From: Clostridia bacterium
GTDB lineage: Bacteria > Bacillota > Clostridia > Oscillospirales > CAG-272
Assembly (NCBI GenBank): GCA_017503105.1
Contig: JAFVTS010000005.1
Coordinates: 1 to 59,572 of the forward strand
Direction of reading: 5' to 3'
Length of the DNA: 59,572 nucleotides
The position numbers and the translations under genes are program-made. The notes under the pieces were generated by a model, which saw only the letters and a program-made list of their open reading frames with translations, searched no databases and was not told the origin of the DNA. Of this stretch, positions 51,252 through 59,015 are shown piece by piece; positions within the stretch are counted from its first letter, which is position 1, and each line of letters starts with the position of its first letter.

Positions 51252-51416
51252 TTAAAAATTATAAAGTCCCGAGCTTGTAGGGGGCGTTTCAACGTCGCCG
51301 CCCGAGCTTCCGCTGCCGATCTCGTCGTCGTCGCCCTCTATACCCGACGTTCTGATAACGTCGGTGAGTTCATCGGCGCCCGTTATATATGCTTTAGGGG
51401 ATACGTACTTTTTCAT
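51252..51416 (-). CDS. Small protein with D-V-I-R-T-S-G motif, behind the giant LRR gene
   Basis: A 54-aa predicted protein: M-K-K-Y-V-S-P-K-A-Y, then D-V-I-R-T-S-G at residues 19-25, then a tail of Asp, Glu, Gly and Ser ending L-Y-N-F. AGGAG stands 9 nt upstream of the ATG at 51416, which is 24 bp after the stop of the 1,268-aa LRR protein, so the two share a transcript. It has the same size class, start, motif and position as the 61-aa product at 2950-3135. No signal peptide, membrane segment or Cys. It is shorter than common annotation cut-offs and would be easily missed. Function unknown; a secreted or processed peptide and an adaptor of the secreted partner are both possible. Confidence 0.6.
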   Translation of the reverse strand: MKKYVSPKAYITGADELTDVIRTSGIEGDDDEIGSGSSGGDVETPPTSSGLYNF

Positions 51417-51440
51417 TTTTCTTTTCTCCTTTTTTAAAAA

Positions 51441-54400
51441 TCAGTTTGCCTGTGCGTAGGTCTTTGCCGAAAGTCCGTACTTGTAAGTCGCTCTGACAAG
51501 CTCGGCAAGGGTCGTATTTGACGCACTTTGCTTCGAATATACGTAAGACCTGACGCTGTAAGCAAGCGTCTGTACCTCTACAGCGTCGTATATAAGCGTC
51601 GCGTAGTAAACGTCGTCGAACTCCGTCGCGCGGATCTTGTCGGTATAGAACGAGTAGACACCGTCGTTGTTTACAAAGTCATCCGCCGTATAATACGTGA
51701 TAACGCCGTTGACAAAGAGGCGAAGCGTCAGCTTTTCCACGTCTGTCGCGCGGAACTTGAAGATTAGCTGATTCGCGTTGTTGAAATAGAGGTTTGCCGC
51801 GGTGAATCTCACGCCGTCCACCGTCTTATGGTAGCTCACCTTCATATCCGTCCAAGTAAGGGGTGAAAACTCGCTTGAGCCCTCGATGCCCTCGTTTACA
51901 AGAGCGTCGGTCTTGTAGTCCGTGTACTTCTGTGCCGCCGCACCGTAGTCAAGCAGGTCGCATATAAGAGTTCTTATCGCCGCATACTTCGCATCGGAAA
52001 GACCGAGCTCTTCCTTGCTCATTCCGAGCAGGTTTTCGCAATACCCCTTCACGCTGTAATCGTTGACGGAAGCTATAAGAGTACCGTCCTTGAAGACCTC
52101 GATCACAATAGTATCACCGATATTGGTGGGCCAAACGCCCTCGAAGGTGAACTTGTATCTGCCCGTGCCTGCGTCGTAAACGCCGCTGACAGTTGCAATC
52201 TTTTCGCCCATAGTGAAGCGCACGGTAACGCCCTCGGCGTCATCCACGTTCACGAACGCGTTGACCGAAAGCATAGAGCCGAGGGTCAGGTTGGTGAGGA
52301 CGTTGACTCTGACGTAGCCCCAAACGACGGGGCAAGGAACGGGATTCCACTTTGCATTCCAGCCCGTGGGCTGGCTTTCAGCTTCACAGTATATTGTAAG
52401 ACTCGCGCATTTATAGAACACGTAAGAGTCGACGGTAACAACGCTCTTGGGAATAACGATACTCTTGAGGCTCTCACAATACTGGAACGCAGAAGAACCG
52501 ATAGATGTAACGCCGTTTGGAATCACAACGCTCTCAAGACTCGTGCAACCGGAAAAGACAGTGGAAGCTATGGACGTAACGGCGTTGGGGATTATTACTT
52601 CCTTAAGCTTCTCGCAGCTTGAAAACGCTCCCGTGCCGATAGACGTTACGTTCGATGGAATTATCACTTTCGCAAGAGTTCTGCAGCCTGCAAATGCGCT
52701 TTTACCGATAGACGTTACGCTGTCGGGAATTACAATGCCCGTTAAGCTGTTGCAATCTAAGAATGCGTATTCGTCGATAGATGTGACTTCGCTCGAGATC
52801 AAAACGTTTGAAAGGGAGGTGCAATACGCGAACATCCAATCACCAACGGAGGTAACGTTAGCCGAAATTGTTACGCTTTCAAGCATCGCGCATTCATAGA
52901 ACACAGAACTACCGATATATGTTACGTTAGAAGGAATCACAATACTCAAAAGAGCAGAACAGCGTCTGAACGCGAAATTCCCAATAGAAGCGAGATCGTT
53001 TCCGATCGTCACGCTCACGAGGTTCTCGCAACCGTAAAACGCAGCTGCACTGACAGCAGTTACACCGTCGGGAATAACAAAGCTCGTTTCACTTTTCCCT
53101 ATAGCATAGTGCACTAACGTCTTGCCGTCTTTTGTATAAAGATTTCCGTCTATAGACTTGTATACTTTGTTAGCCTCGTCTACGACGATGCTCGCAAGGC
53201 TCGTACAGGTAGAGAACGTGCCGCCTTCACCAAGCGAGGAAACGGATGCAGGAATTACGATGCTTGAAAGAACCGTGCAGTTAGAAAACGCAAAAGCGCC
53301 GATGTTGGCAACGCTGTTTCCGAGAGTCACTGTTGCAAGTCTCGTACAATTCCAAAAAGAATAAGAACCGATAGACGTTACGCTGTCGGGGATCGTCACG
53401 CTCGTAAGGCTCTCGCAGCTACCGAACGCATAAGAACCAATATATGTTACGCTATTGCCGATAGTCACGCTAATAAGACTCGTGCAACCTGAAAATGCAT
53501 AATTACCGATAGAAGTAACGCCATCTTCAATTATAGCCGCTCCTATTTTATCCGCAGTTATCTTATCTCCGTTATCAGAGAAAAATGAGTACCACGGAAC
53601 AGCGCTCGCATAACCGTAATTTTTCATAGCGCCCGAACCCGAGATAACGAGCTTATAATAGCCCTCGTTCTCCGGGTCGGCGTAGAGCCTTGCGGTAACG
53701 GAGTCGTCAGCGCTCGCGGAAACGTCCCACTCCTCAACAAGCTTGCCCAAAATTTCCTCGGGCTCAGAGCCGTAGCCCCAAACGACGGGGCAAGGAACGG
53801 GGTTCCAATCTGCATTCCAGCCTTCCGGCTGACTCGCAGCTTCGCAGTAAATGGTAAGATTTGTACAATCATTAAATGCCCAAAAGCCGATAGACTCTAC
53901 ACTGTCGGGAATTACTATGCTCGTAAGGCTTGTGCAACCACTGAATGCATAAGCACCGATAGAGGTAACGCTGTCGGGAATTACTATGCTCGTAAGGCTT
54001 GTGCAACCACTGAATGCATAAGCACCGATAGAGGTAACGCTGTCGGGGATTACTATGCTCGTAAGGCTCGTACAATGATAGAACGCATCATCACCTATAG
54101 AGGTAATACTGTCAGGGATTTCAATGCTCGTAAGGCTTGTGCAATGAGCGAACGTGTCATCACCTATAGAGGTAACGCCGTCGGGAATTACTATGCTTGT
54201 AAGGCTTGTGCAATACTCGAACGCCCTCGGACCTATAAAGGTAACGTTGTCGGGGATTACTACGCTCGTAAGGCTTGTGCAATGAGCGAACGTGTCATCA
54301 CCTATAGAGGTAACGCCGTCGGGGATTACTATGCTCGTAAGGCTATCGCACCGAAAGAAAGCTTGACTACCGATAGAAGTAACGCTACTCGGAATTTCAA

Positions 54401-55247
54401 CGCTCGTAAGGCTTGTGCAATAAGAGAACGCGTCATAACCTATAGAGGTAACGCTGTCGGGGATTACTATGCTCGTAAGACTCGTGCAATCACAAAACGC
54501 CCTATCACCTATAGAGGTAACGCCGTCGGGAATTACTATGCTTGTAAGGCTTGTGCAAGATGCGAACGCCCACTGGCTTATAGTGGTAACACTGTCGGGA
54601 ACGGTAAAGCTTGAATCCGTCTTTCCTATAGCGTACTGAATTAAAGTCTTCTCGTCATTTGTATAAAGGTTTCCGTCAATGGACTTGTAAGCAGTATTTT
54701 TCTCATCTACGGTGATGCTCGTAAGGCTGTAGCACAGGCAGAAAGGTTCATAACCTATAGAGGTAACGCTACTCGGAATTTCAACGCTCGTAAGGCTATC
54801 GCACCGAAGGAAAGCTTGACTACCGATAGAAGTAACGCTACTCGGAATTTCAACGCTCGTAAGGTTCTCGCAGAAACTGAAAGCTGCATCACAGATAGAG
54901 GTTACGCCGTCTGAAATATACACATCGATGATTTGCGGAGAAAATTCACACCACGGAATATATCCCATATTTCCGCTGCCGTAAATACTTAAAAAGTAAT
55001 AAACAACGCCGTCCTCATCCGTCATAGGGTGGAGGTCCGCCCAAACGCTGTCACTCTCGGTTGCCGAAACGTCCCACGTCATCGGTTCGGGCAAAACCGT
55101 TTCATCTACCAATTGCGCGTATGAAGAAGGATTTTGAGATTCGGAATCAACCGCTGCTTTCTCCGCGGTAAAACAGAATGCGGATAAAATCACAACGATC
55201 GCGAAGACCGCAAATACAACCGCGCGTTTTGAATTTGTTTTTATCAT
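51441..55247 (-). CDS. Giant BspA-type leucine-rich repeat surface protein
   Basis: 1,268 aa with an N-terminal signal segment (about 8-28, ending F-C-F-T-A-E-K-A). Two similar modules follow: each begins W-D-V-S-A...G-S-G-x-M (about 58 and 504), continues with LRR_5 repeats of 23 residues (about 105-465 and 560-950; C-T-S-L-T-S-I-V-I-P-D-S-V-T-S-I-G) and ends with a cap I-Y-C-E-A-x-S-Q-P-x-G-W-N. The last 290 residues form a domain containing L-L-D-Y-G-A-A-A-Q-K-Y, also present in the SGNH protein at 3153-8624. It is probably an adhesin or scaffold. GAGGAG lies before the ATG, and the promoter is consensus with a palindromic spacer. A 54-aa gene follows on the same transcript. Confidence 0.9.
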   Translation of the reverse strand: MIKTNSKRAVVFAVFAIVVILSAFCFTAEKAAVDSESQNPSSYAQLVDETVLPEPMTWDVSATESDSVWADLHPMTDEDGVVYYFLSIYGSGNMGYIPWCEFSPQIIDVYISDGVTSICDAAFSFCENLTSVEIPSSVTSIGSQAFLRCDSLTSVEIPSSVTSIGYEPFCLCYSLTSITVDEKNTAYKSIDGNLYTNDEKTLIQYAIGKTDSSFTVPDSVTTISQWAFASCTSLTSIVIPDGVTSIGDRAFCDCTSLTSIVIPDSVTSIGYDAFSYCTSLTSVEIPSSVTSIGSQAFFRCDSLTSIVIPDGVTSIGDDTFAHCTSLTSVVIPDNVTFIGPRAFEYCTSLTSIVIPDGVTSIGDDTFAHCTSLTSIEIPDSITSIGDDAFYHCTSLTSIVIPDSVTSIGAYAFSGCTSLTSIVIPDSVTSIGAYAFSGCTSLTSIVIPDSVESIGFWAFNDCTNLTIYCEAASQPEGWNADWNPVPCPVVWGYGSEPEEILGKLVEEWDVSASADDSVTARLYADPENEGYYKLVISGSGAMKNYGYASAVPWYSFFSDNGDKITADKIGAAIIEDGVTSIGNYAFSGCTSLISVTIGNSVTYIGSYAFGSCESLTSVTIPDSVTSIGSYSFWNCTRLATVTLGNSVANIGAFAFSNCTVLSSIVIPASVSSLGEGGTFSTCTSLASIVVDEANKVYKSIDGNLYTKDGKTLVHYAIGKSETSFVIPDGVTAVSAAAFYGCENLVSVTIGNDLASIGNFAFRRCSALLSIVIPSNVTYIGSSVFYECAMLESVTISANVTSVGDWMFAYCTSLSNVLISSEVTSIDEYAFLDCNSLTGIVIPDSVTSIGKSAFAGCRTLAKVIIPSNVTSIGTGAFSSCEKLKEVIIPNAVTSIASTVFSGCTSLESVVIPNGVTSIGSSAFQYCESLKSIVIPKSVVTVDSYVFYKCASLTIYCEAESQPTGWNAKWNPVPCPVVWGYVRVNVLTNLTLGSMLSVNAFVNVDDAEGVTVRFTMGEKIATVSGVYDAGTGRYKFTFEGVWPTNIGDTIVIEVFKDGTLIASVNDYSVKGYCENLLGMSKEELGLSDAKYAAIRTLICDLLDYGAAAQKYTDYKTDALVNEGIEGSSEFSPLTWTDMKVSYHKTVDGVRFTAANLYFNNANQLIFKFRATDVEKLTLRLFVNGVITYYTADDFVNNDGVYSFYTDKIRATEFDDVYYATLIYDAVEVQTLAYSVRSYVYSKQSASNTTLAELVRATYKYGLSAKTYAQAN
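53866..54600 (-). repeat. Array of near-identical 69-bp coding repeats in the LRR gene
   Basis: The unit coding for one 23-residue LRR recurs with period 69 bp (for example the copies beginning near 53920, 53989 and 54058), with whole 60-base stretches unchanged. The similarity at silent positions indicates recent duplication or gene conversion and would allow slippage. Confidence 0.9.
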
Positions 55248-55307
55248 TTTTTGCTCTCCTCTTTTAATAAATTGTTAAGAATATATTATATTTTTGAAAT
55301 TATAATC

Positions 55308-55336
55308 ATTATAACCTTAAATAAAGGTTTTGTCAA
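55308..55336 (-). promoter_or_regulatory. Consensus promoter of the giant LRR gene with palindromic spacer
   Basis: On the minus strand TTGACA (55331-55336) and TATAAT (55308-55313) are exactly 17 nt apart. The spacer (55314-55330) is a perfect 6-bp inverted repeat, AACCTT-AAATA-AAGGTT, which could be an operator for a dimeric repressor. Confidence 0.85.
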
Positions 55337-55372
55337 TAGATTTTGAATTTTTAACAATTTAAAATCAAAAAT

Positions 55373-55396
55373 AAAAAACGCCTGAAGGCGTTTTTT
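55373..55396 (-). terminator. Terminator of the his operon
   Basis: AAAAAACGCC and GGCGTTTTTT form a 10-bp stem around a 4-nt loop, lying 9 bp beyond the end of hisJ. Confidence 0.9.
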
Positions 55397-55404
55397 AACA
55401 TTTA

Positions 55405-56214
55405 TTATCTCGTAATTTCAAGGACGTCGTCCATACTCGTAAGATATTTTATGCCAAAGGCGTCAAGCTTTTTTACCGCCGCCTCGTATCCGAAAAGAAG
55501 CGAGTCGGTGCAGTGTGTGTCAGACGTGATGAGCATAGGCTTTTTTGCAAGAGCTATTCGCTCAAGAAGAAAATCGTTGGGGTAAAAATTATCTCTGTAA
55601 CCGCGATAGGCACCACCCGTGTTAAATTCAAAGACCGCAGGCGTCAAAAGCAGCTTGTCAAGCGCCGCCGTTGCCGCAGCTACGTAACGCGGGTGTTTTT
55701 CGTCGAACATCCGCTCTTTTTGGTTGAACTTATTCACGATGTCGAAATGCCCTATCACGTCGCAGCACGTCTTATTATAGATGTCCGAGATGGCAAGAAA
55801 GTAGTCCTCGACGAAAGCGTAAGGATCGCCGCCCCACAGCTTTTTTACGTTTTCAAGGCGGCTCTCGTACGTCCCACCGTCGACCTCCGCACGCACGCCG
55901 TCCTTAAGGAGAGTATGCACCGAGCCTATCACGTAATCGTAAGGTTCCGTCGGCTCGCAGGAGAGGTAATCGTACTCTATTCCGAGAAAGACCTTTATCT
56001 TATCCTTATATTTTTCCTTCAAGCGGAGCACCTCGCGTCGGTACTCGGGCATTCCGTCTTTGGAAATACACCACTCGTCGTCACCCTGTGAATAGACGTG
56101 ACCCGAAAATCCGTACTCGGGGCATCCGAGCTCTATGGCACGAAGGAGCATCTCTTCTGCGGTGTTCTTTCCGTCGCAAAAGACGCTGTGCGAATGGTAA
56201 GTCGAGAGCTTCAT
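55405..56214 (-). CDS. hisJ: Histidinol-phosphatase, PHP type
   Basis: A 269-aa PHP-domain phosphatase that removes phosphate from histidinol phosphate, the eighth step of histidine synthesis. Metal-binding motifs are visible: Y-H-S-H-S (His7, His9), G-F-S-G-H-V, L-G-I-E-Y-D, I-G-S-V-H-T, and T-S-D-T-H at the C-terminal end. The size fits HisJ/HisK rather than HAD-type enzymes. Its ATG overlaps the TGA of hisIE (TGATG), so it is translationally coupled as the last gene of the operon. Position supports the function strongly, since PHP domains alone are functionally diverse. Confidence 0.9.
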   Translation of the reverse strand: MKLSTYHSHSVFCDGKNTAEEMLLRAIELGCPEYGFSGHVYSQGDDEWCISKDGMPEYRREVLRLKEKYKDKIKVFLGIEYDYLSCEPTEPYDYVIGSVHTLLKDGVRAEVDGGTYESRLENVKKLWGGDPYAFVEDYFLAISDIYNKTCCDVIGHFDIVNKFNQKERMFDEKHPRYVAAATAALDKLLLTPAVFEFNTGGAYRGYRDNFYPNDFLLERIALAKKPMLITSDTHCTDSLLFGYEAAVKKLDAFGIKYLTSMDDVLEITR

Positions 56215-56867
56215 CAGGTCATCTTCTCCTGCTTTACCTTCTTATCTATAACGTGTCTTGAAGCAAGCTCGCGCACGACGTCCTCGGTCGTGATGCCCAT
56301 TTCGGTCATAAGCACCATTACGTGATAAGCAAGGTCCGCTATCTCGTATATCGTTTCGCGCTTGTCGTCGCCCTTTGCCGCAACTATTACCTCGGTCGAT
56401 TCCTCACCGACCTTCTTCAGTATCTTATCTCTTCCCTTTTCGAAAAGATAAGTGGTATAAGAGCCCTCGGGCATATCGCGCTTTCTGCCGAGGAGCAGCT
56501 CGTATAGCCCCTCGAACGTGAAATCGTTAAGCTCGTCGCTTATATAAACGGGCGCGGTGAAACACGAGTCCGTTCCCGTGTGGCAGGCAGGTCCGTCCTT
56601 TTCTACCACGACGACAAGCGCATCCTTATCGCAGTCTGCGGTGATGGAAACGACGTGCTGATAATTTCCGCTGGTCTCACCCTTGAGCCAAAGCTCGTCT
56701 CTTGAGCGGCTGTAAAAGCAGGTCAGCGCCTTTTCCATCGTTATTTTAAGACTCTCCTTATTCATATAAGCGAGGGTGAGCACCTTTCGGCTGATAGCGT
56801 CAACGACTATCGCGGGAATAAGACCGCGCTCGTCAAATTTAAGTTCGTCTATTTTTACGTTTGCCAT
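56214..56867 (-). CDS. hisI: Bifunctional phosphoribosyl-AMP cyclohydrolase / phosphoribosyl-ATP pyrophosphatase
   Basis: A 217-aa HisIE fusion catalysing steps two and three of histidine synthesis. The first 105 residues are the cyclohydrolase ([31 protein letters not shown] with the zinc Cys residues). From about 115 the pyrophosphatase follows ([30 protein letters not shown]). AGGAGAAAT precedes the ATG, 12 bp after the end of hisF. Confidence 0.95.
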   Translation of the reverse strand: MANVKIDELKFDERGLIPAIVVDAISRKVLTLAYMNKESLKITMEKALTCFYSRSRDELWLKGETSGNYQHVVSITADCDKDALVVVVEKDGPACHTGTDSCFTAPVYISDELNDFTFEGLYELLLGRKRDMPEGSYTTYLFEKGRDKILKKVGEESTEVIVAAKGDDKRETIYEIADLAYHVMVLMTEMGITTEDVVRELASRHVIDKKVKQEKMT

Positions 56868-56879
56868 AATATTTCTCCT

Positions 56880-57638
56880 TTACATCCTGACCGTTATACC
56901 GTTTTCTTTAAGCGCGCGCTTGAGGTCGGGTATTTTTATTTCGCCAAAGTGGAACACCGATGCGGCAAGTCCCGCGTCGATATCGGGTATCTCTTTAAAG
57001 AGGTCTATAAAGTGCTTGACCGAGCCTGCGCCGCCCGAGGCGATAACGGGAACCTTGACCGCGCTTCGCACAAGCCTCAAAAGCTCAATGTCAAAGCCGC
57101 TTTTAGCGCCGTCGGTGTCTATCGAATTAACGACCACCTCTCCGGCACCTCTGTCAACGCATTCCTTTATCCAAGGAATAGCGGACATACCCGTGTCAAC
57201 TCTTCCGCCCTTCGCAAACACGCGGAAGTCGCCGTCCACGCGCTTTATATCGGCGGAAATTACAACGCACTGATTGCCGTATTTCCTTGCCGCCTCGGAG
57301 ATGAGCTCCGGATTTCTTATAGCGCCTGAGTTGACGCTGACCTTATCCGCTCCGCATTTAAGAACTCTGTCAAAGTCGTCGACCGTATTTATTCCTCCGC
57401 CGACGGTGAGAGGGATAAAGACCGTACGCGCGACCTTCGTCAAAATATCGGTGAAAAGCGCGCGACCTTCGGCAGATGCCGTAATATCGTAGAAGACGAG
57501 CTCGTCAGCACCGCACGCGGAATAAAATTCGGAGAGCCGCTCGGGGGACGAAACGTCATTCAGCCCCGCGAAATTAACTCCCTTGACTACCCTTCCGTCC
57601 TTAACGTCAAGACACGGAATAATTCTCTTGGTGATCAT
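56880..57638 (-). CDS. hisF: Imidazole glycerol phosphate synthase cyclase subunit
   Basis: A 252-aa (beta-alpha)8-barrel that uses ammonia from HisH to make imidazole glycerol phosphate and AICAR. Motifs: I-P-C-L-D-V-K-D-G-R-V-V-K-G (catalytic Asp11), T-V-G-G-G-I, G-A-D-K-V-S-V-N-S, N-S-I-D-T-D-G (second catalytic Asp), and I-A-S-G-G-A-G. The start overlaps the end of hisA by 4 bp (ATGA) with GGAGGTGGCGGG upstream. Confidence 0.97.
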   Translation of the reverse strand: MITKRIIPCLDVKDGRVVKGVNFAGLNDVSSPERLSEFYSACGADELVFYDITASAEGRALFTDILTKVARTVFIPLTVGGGINTVDDFDRVLKCGADKVSVNSGAIRNPELISEAARKYGNQCVVISADIKRVDGDFRVFAKGGRVDTGMSAIPWIKECVDRGAGEVVVNSIDTDGAKSGFDIELLRLVRSAVKVPVIASGGAGSVKHFIDLFKEIPDIDAGLAASVFHFGEIKIPDLKRALKENGITVRM

Positions 57639-58348
57639 CCCGCCACCTCCAAAGCTTCCTTAAGATCTAACGCCCCCGTGTAATACGCTTTGCCTATTAT
57701 AGCGGCGTACATTCCCATATTTTTCAGCGCCTTAATATCCGAAATACTCGACACGCCCCCCGAGGCAACGATATTTATGGGGTATTTTTCATTAAGCTCC
57801 GCATAGAGCTCAAGGTTAGTGCCCGCCATAGCTCCGTCCTTGGAAATATCGGTGCATATGACCGTTTTAACACCGAGCTCCGCCATACGTGAGAGAAATG
57901 CGTCCAGGGTATACTCGCTTTCGACAAGCCAGCCCTTTATCGCGATCTTACCGTTTTTAACGTCAGCACCGACGGCTATTTTTTCACCGTATTTTTCAAG
58001 CGCTTTTATCAGGAACGGCTCGTCCGTGACAGCCGCCGTGCCAATGATAACTCTTCCGACGCCTGCGGAAATATAGCTGTCGACGACGTCCATCGAGCGA
58101 ATGCCGCCGCCTATCTCAACGAAAAGCGATGTGTTCTTCGCAACCGCCTTTACCGCCTCGAGATTAGGAACACCGCCGAACTTCGCGCCCTCAAGATCGA
58201 CCATATGGATAAATTCAGCGCCCGCCTCTTCAAACTCCTTTGCCACGGCGAGGGGGCTGTCGCCGTAAACGGTCATCTCGTCGTAATTGCCCTTATAAAG
58301 ACGCACGACCTGACCGTTATAAATATCAACGGCGGGAAAAATTTTCAT
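57635..58348 (-). CDS. hisA: ProFAR isomerase
   Basis: A 237-aa barrel enzyme converting ProFAR to PRFAR. Motifs: F-P-A-V-D-I-Y-N-G-Q-V-V-R-L (catalytic Asp8), V-E-I-G-G-G-I-R, C-T-D-I-S-K-D-G-A-M-A-G-T-N (second Asp), V-A-S-G-G-V-S-S. AAAGGTAAG precedes the ATG. It lies 58 bp behind hisH and overlaps hisF. Confidence 0.96.
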   Translation of the reverse strand: MKIFPAVDIYNGQVVRLYKGNYDEMTVYGDSPLAVAKEFEEAGAEFIHMVDLEGAKFGGVPNLEAVKAVAKNTSLFVEIGGGIRSMDVVDSYISAGVGRVIIGTAAVTDEPFLIKALEKYGEKIAVGADVKNGKIAIKGWLVESEYTLDAFLSRMAELGVKTVICTDISKDGAMAGTNLELYAELNEKYPINIVASGGVSSISDIKALKNMGMYAAIIGKAYYTGALDLKEALEVAG

Positions 58349-58406
58349 AACTTACCTTTCTTTCGTGTGAAGACTTAAATTCCGACAAAAGCCGAGTCTT
58401 CTCTCT

Positions 58407-59015
58407 TTACCAATCTATGAATGCTTTAAGTATCGAAAGCCCGACCGACGAACTTTTTTCGGGATGGAACTGTGCTCCCGCGACGTTATCCTTGGCAACC
58501 ATCGCGGTAAGCTCCTTGCCGTATTCAGCCGTAGCGATAAGGCTGTCCTCGCATCCCTCGGCGTAAAACGAGTGAACGAAGTAAACGCAATCGCCCGCCG
58601 AAACGCCCGCAAGAAGCGGATGCTCGCGTTTTTTTATAAGCGCGTTCCAGCCGATGTGGGGGATCATAAGCTCGGACGGGATACTTCCCTGCATCGGAAC
58701 GACGGTGCCGCGGAGAAGTCCGAGCCCCTCCCATTCGCCGTACTCGAAGCTCTTTTCAAAAAGAAGCTGCATTCCAAGACAGATGCCGAGGAGCTTTTTG
58801 CCTTTTTTTACTTCGCGGATAACGACCTTGTCAAGTCCTGCAGAGCGCAGCTTAGCGATAGCGTCGCCGAACGCTCCGACACCCGGAAGGATTATCTTAT
58901 CGGCTCTTGCTATGACCTCCTCGTCGTCACTCACGACGACGTCCGCCCCGAGCGACTCAAAGGACGAGCGGAGCGAAAAGAGGTTGCCGACTCCGTAATC
59001 AATAATAACTATCAT
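58407..59015 (-). CDS. hisH: Imidazole glycerol phosphate synthase glutaminase subunit
   Basis: A 202-aa class I glutamine amidotransferase supplying ammonia to HisF. Motifs: D-Y-G-V-G-N-L at the start, L-P-G-V-G-A-F, G-I-C-L-G-M-Q-L-L-F-E (Cys nucleophile), and Q-F-H-P-E-K-S (His and Glu of the triad). The start is the ATG at 59015, which overlaps the hisB stop (TGATG) and follows AAGGAG; a longer open frame to 59204 runs into hisB and is not used. Confidence 0.96.
   Translation of the reverse strand: MIVIIDYGVGNLFSLRSSFESLGADVVVSDDEEVIARADKIILPGVGAFGDAIAKLRSAGLDKVVIREVKKGKKLLGICLGMQLLFEKSFEYGEWEGLGLLRGTVVPMQGSIPSELMIPHIGWNALIKKREHPLLAGVSAGDCVYFVHSFYAEGCEDSLIATAEYGKELTAMVAKDNVAGAQFHPEKSSSVGLSILKAFIDW

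Noticed and set aside
53866-54600. Regular repeats that could suggest a CRISPR array
   Set aside because: The period is a constant 69 bp with no unique spacers; it is the coding sequence of LRR units in frame.
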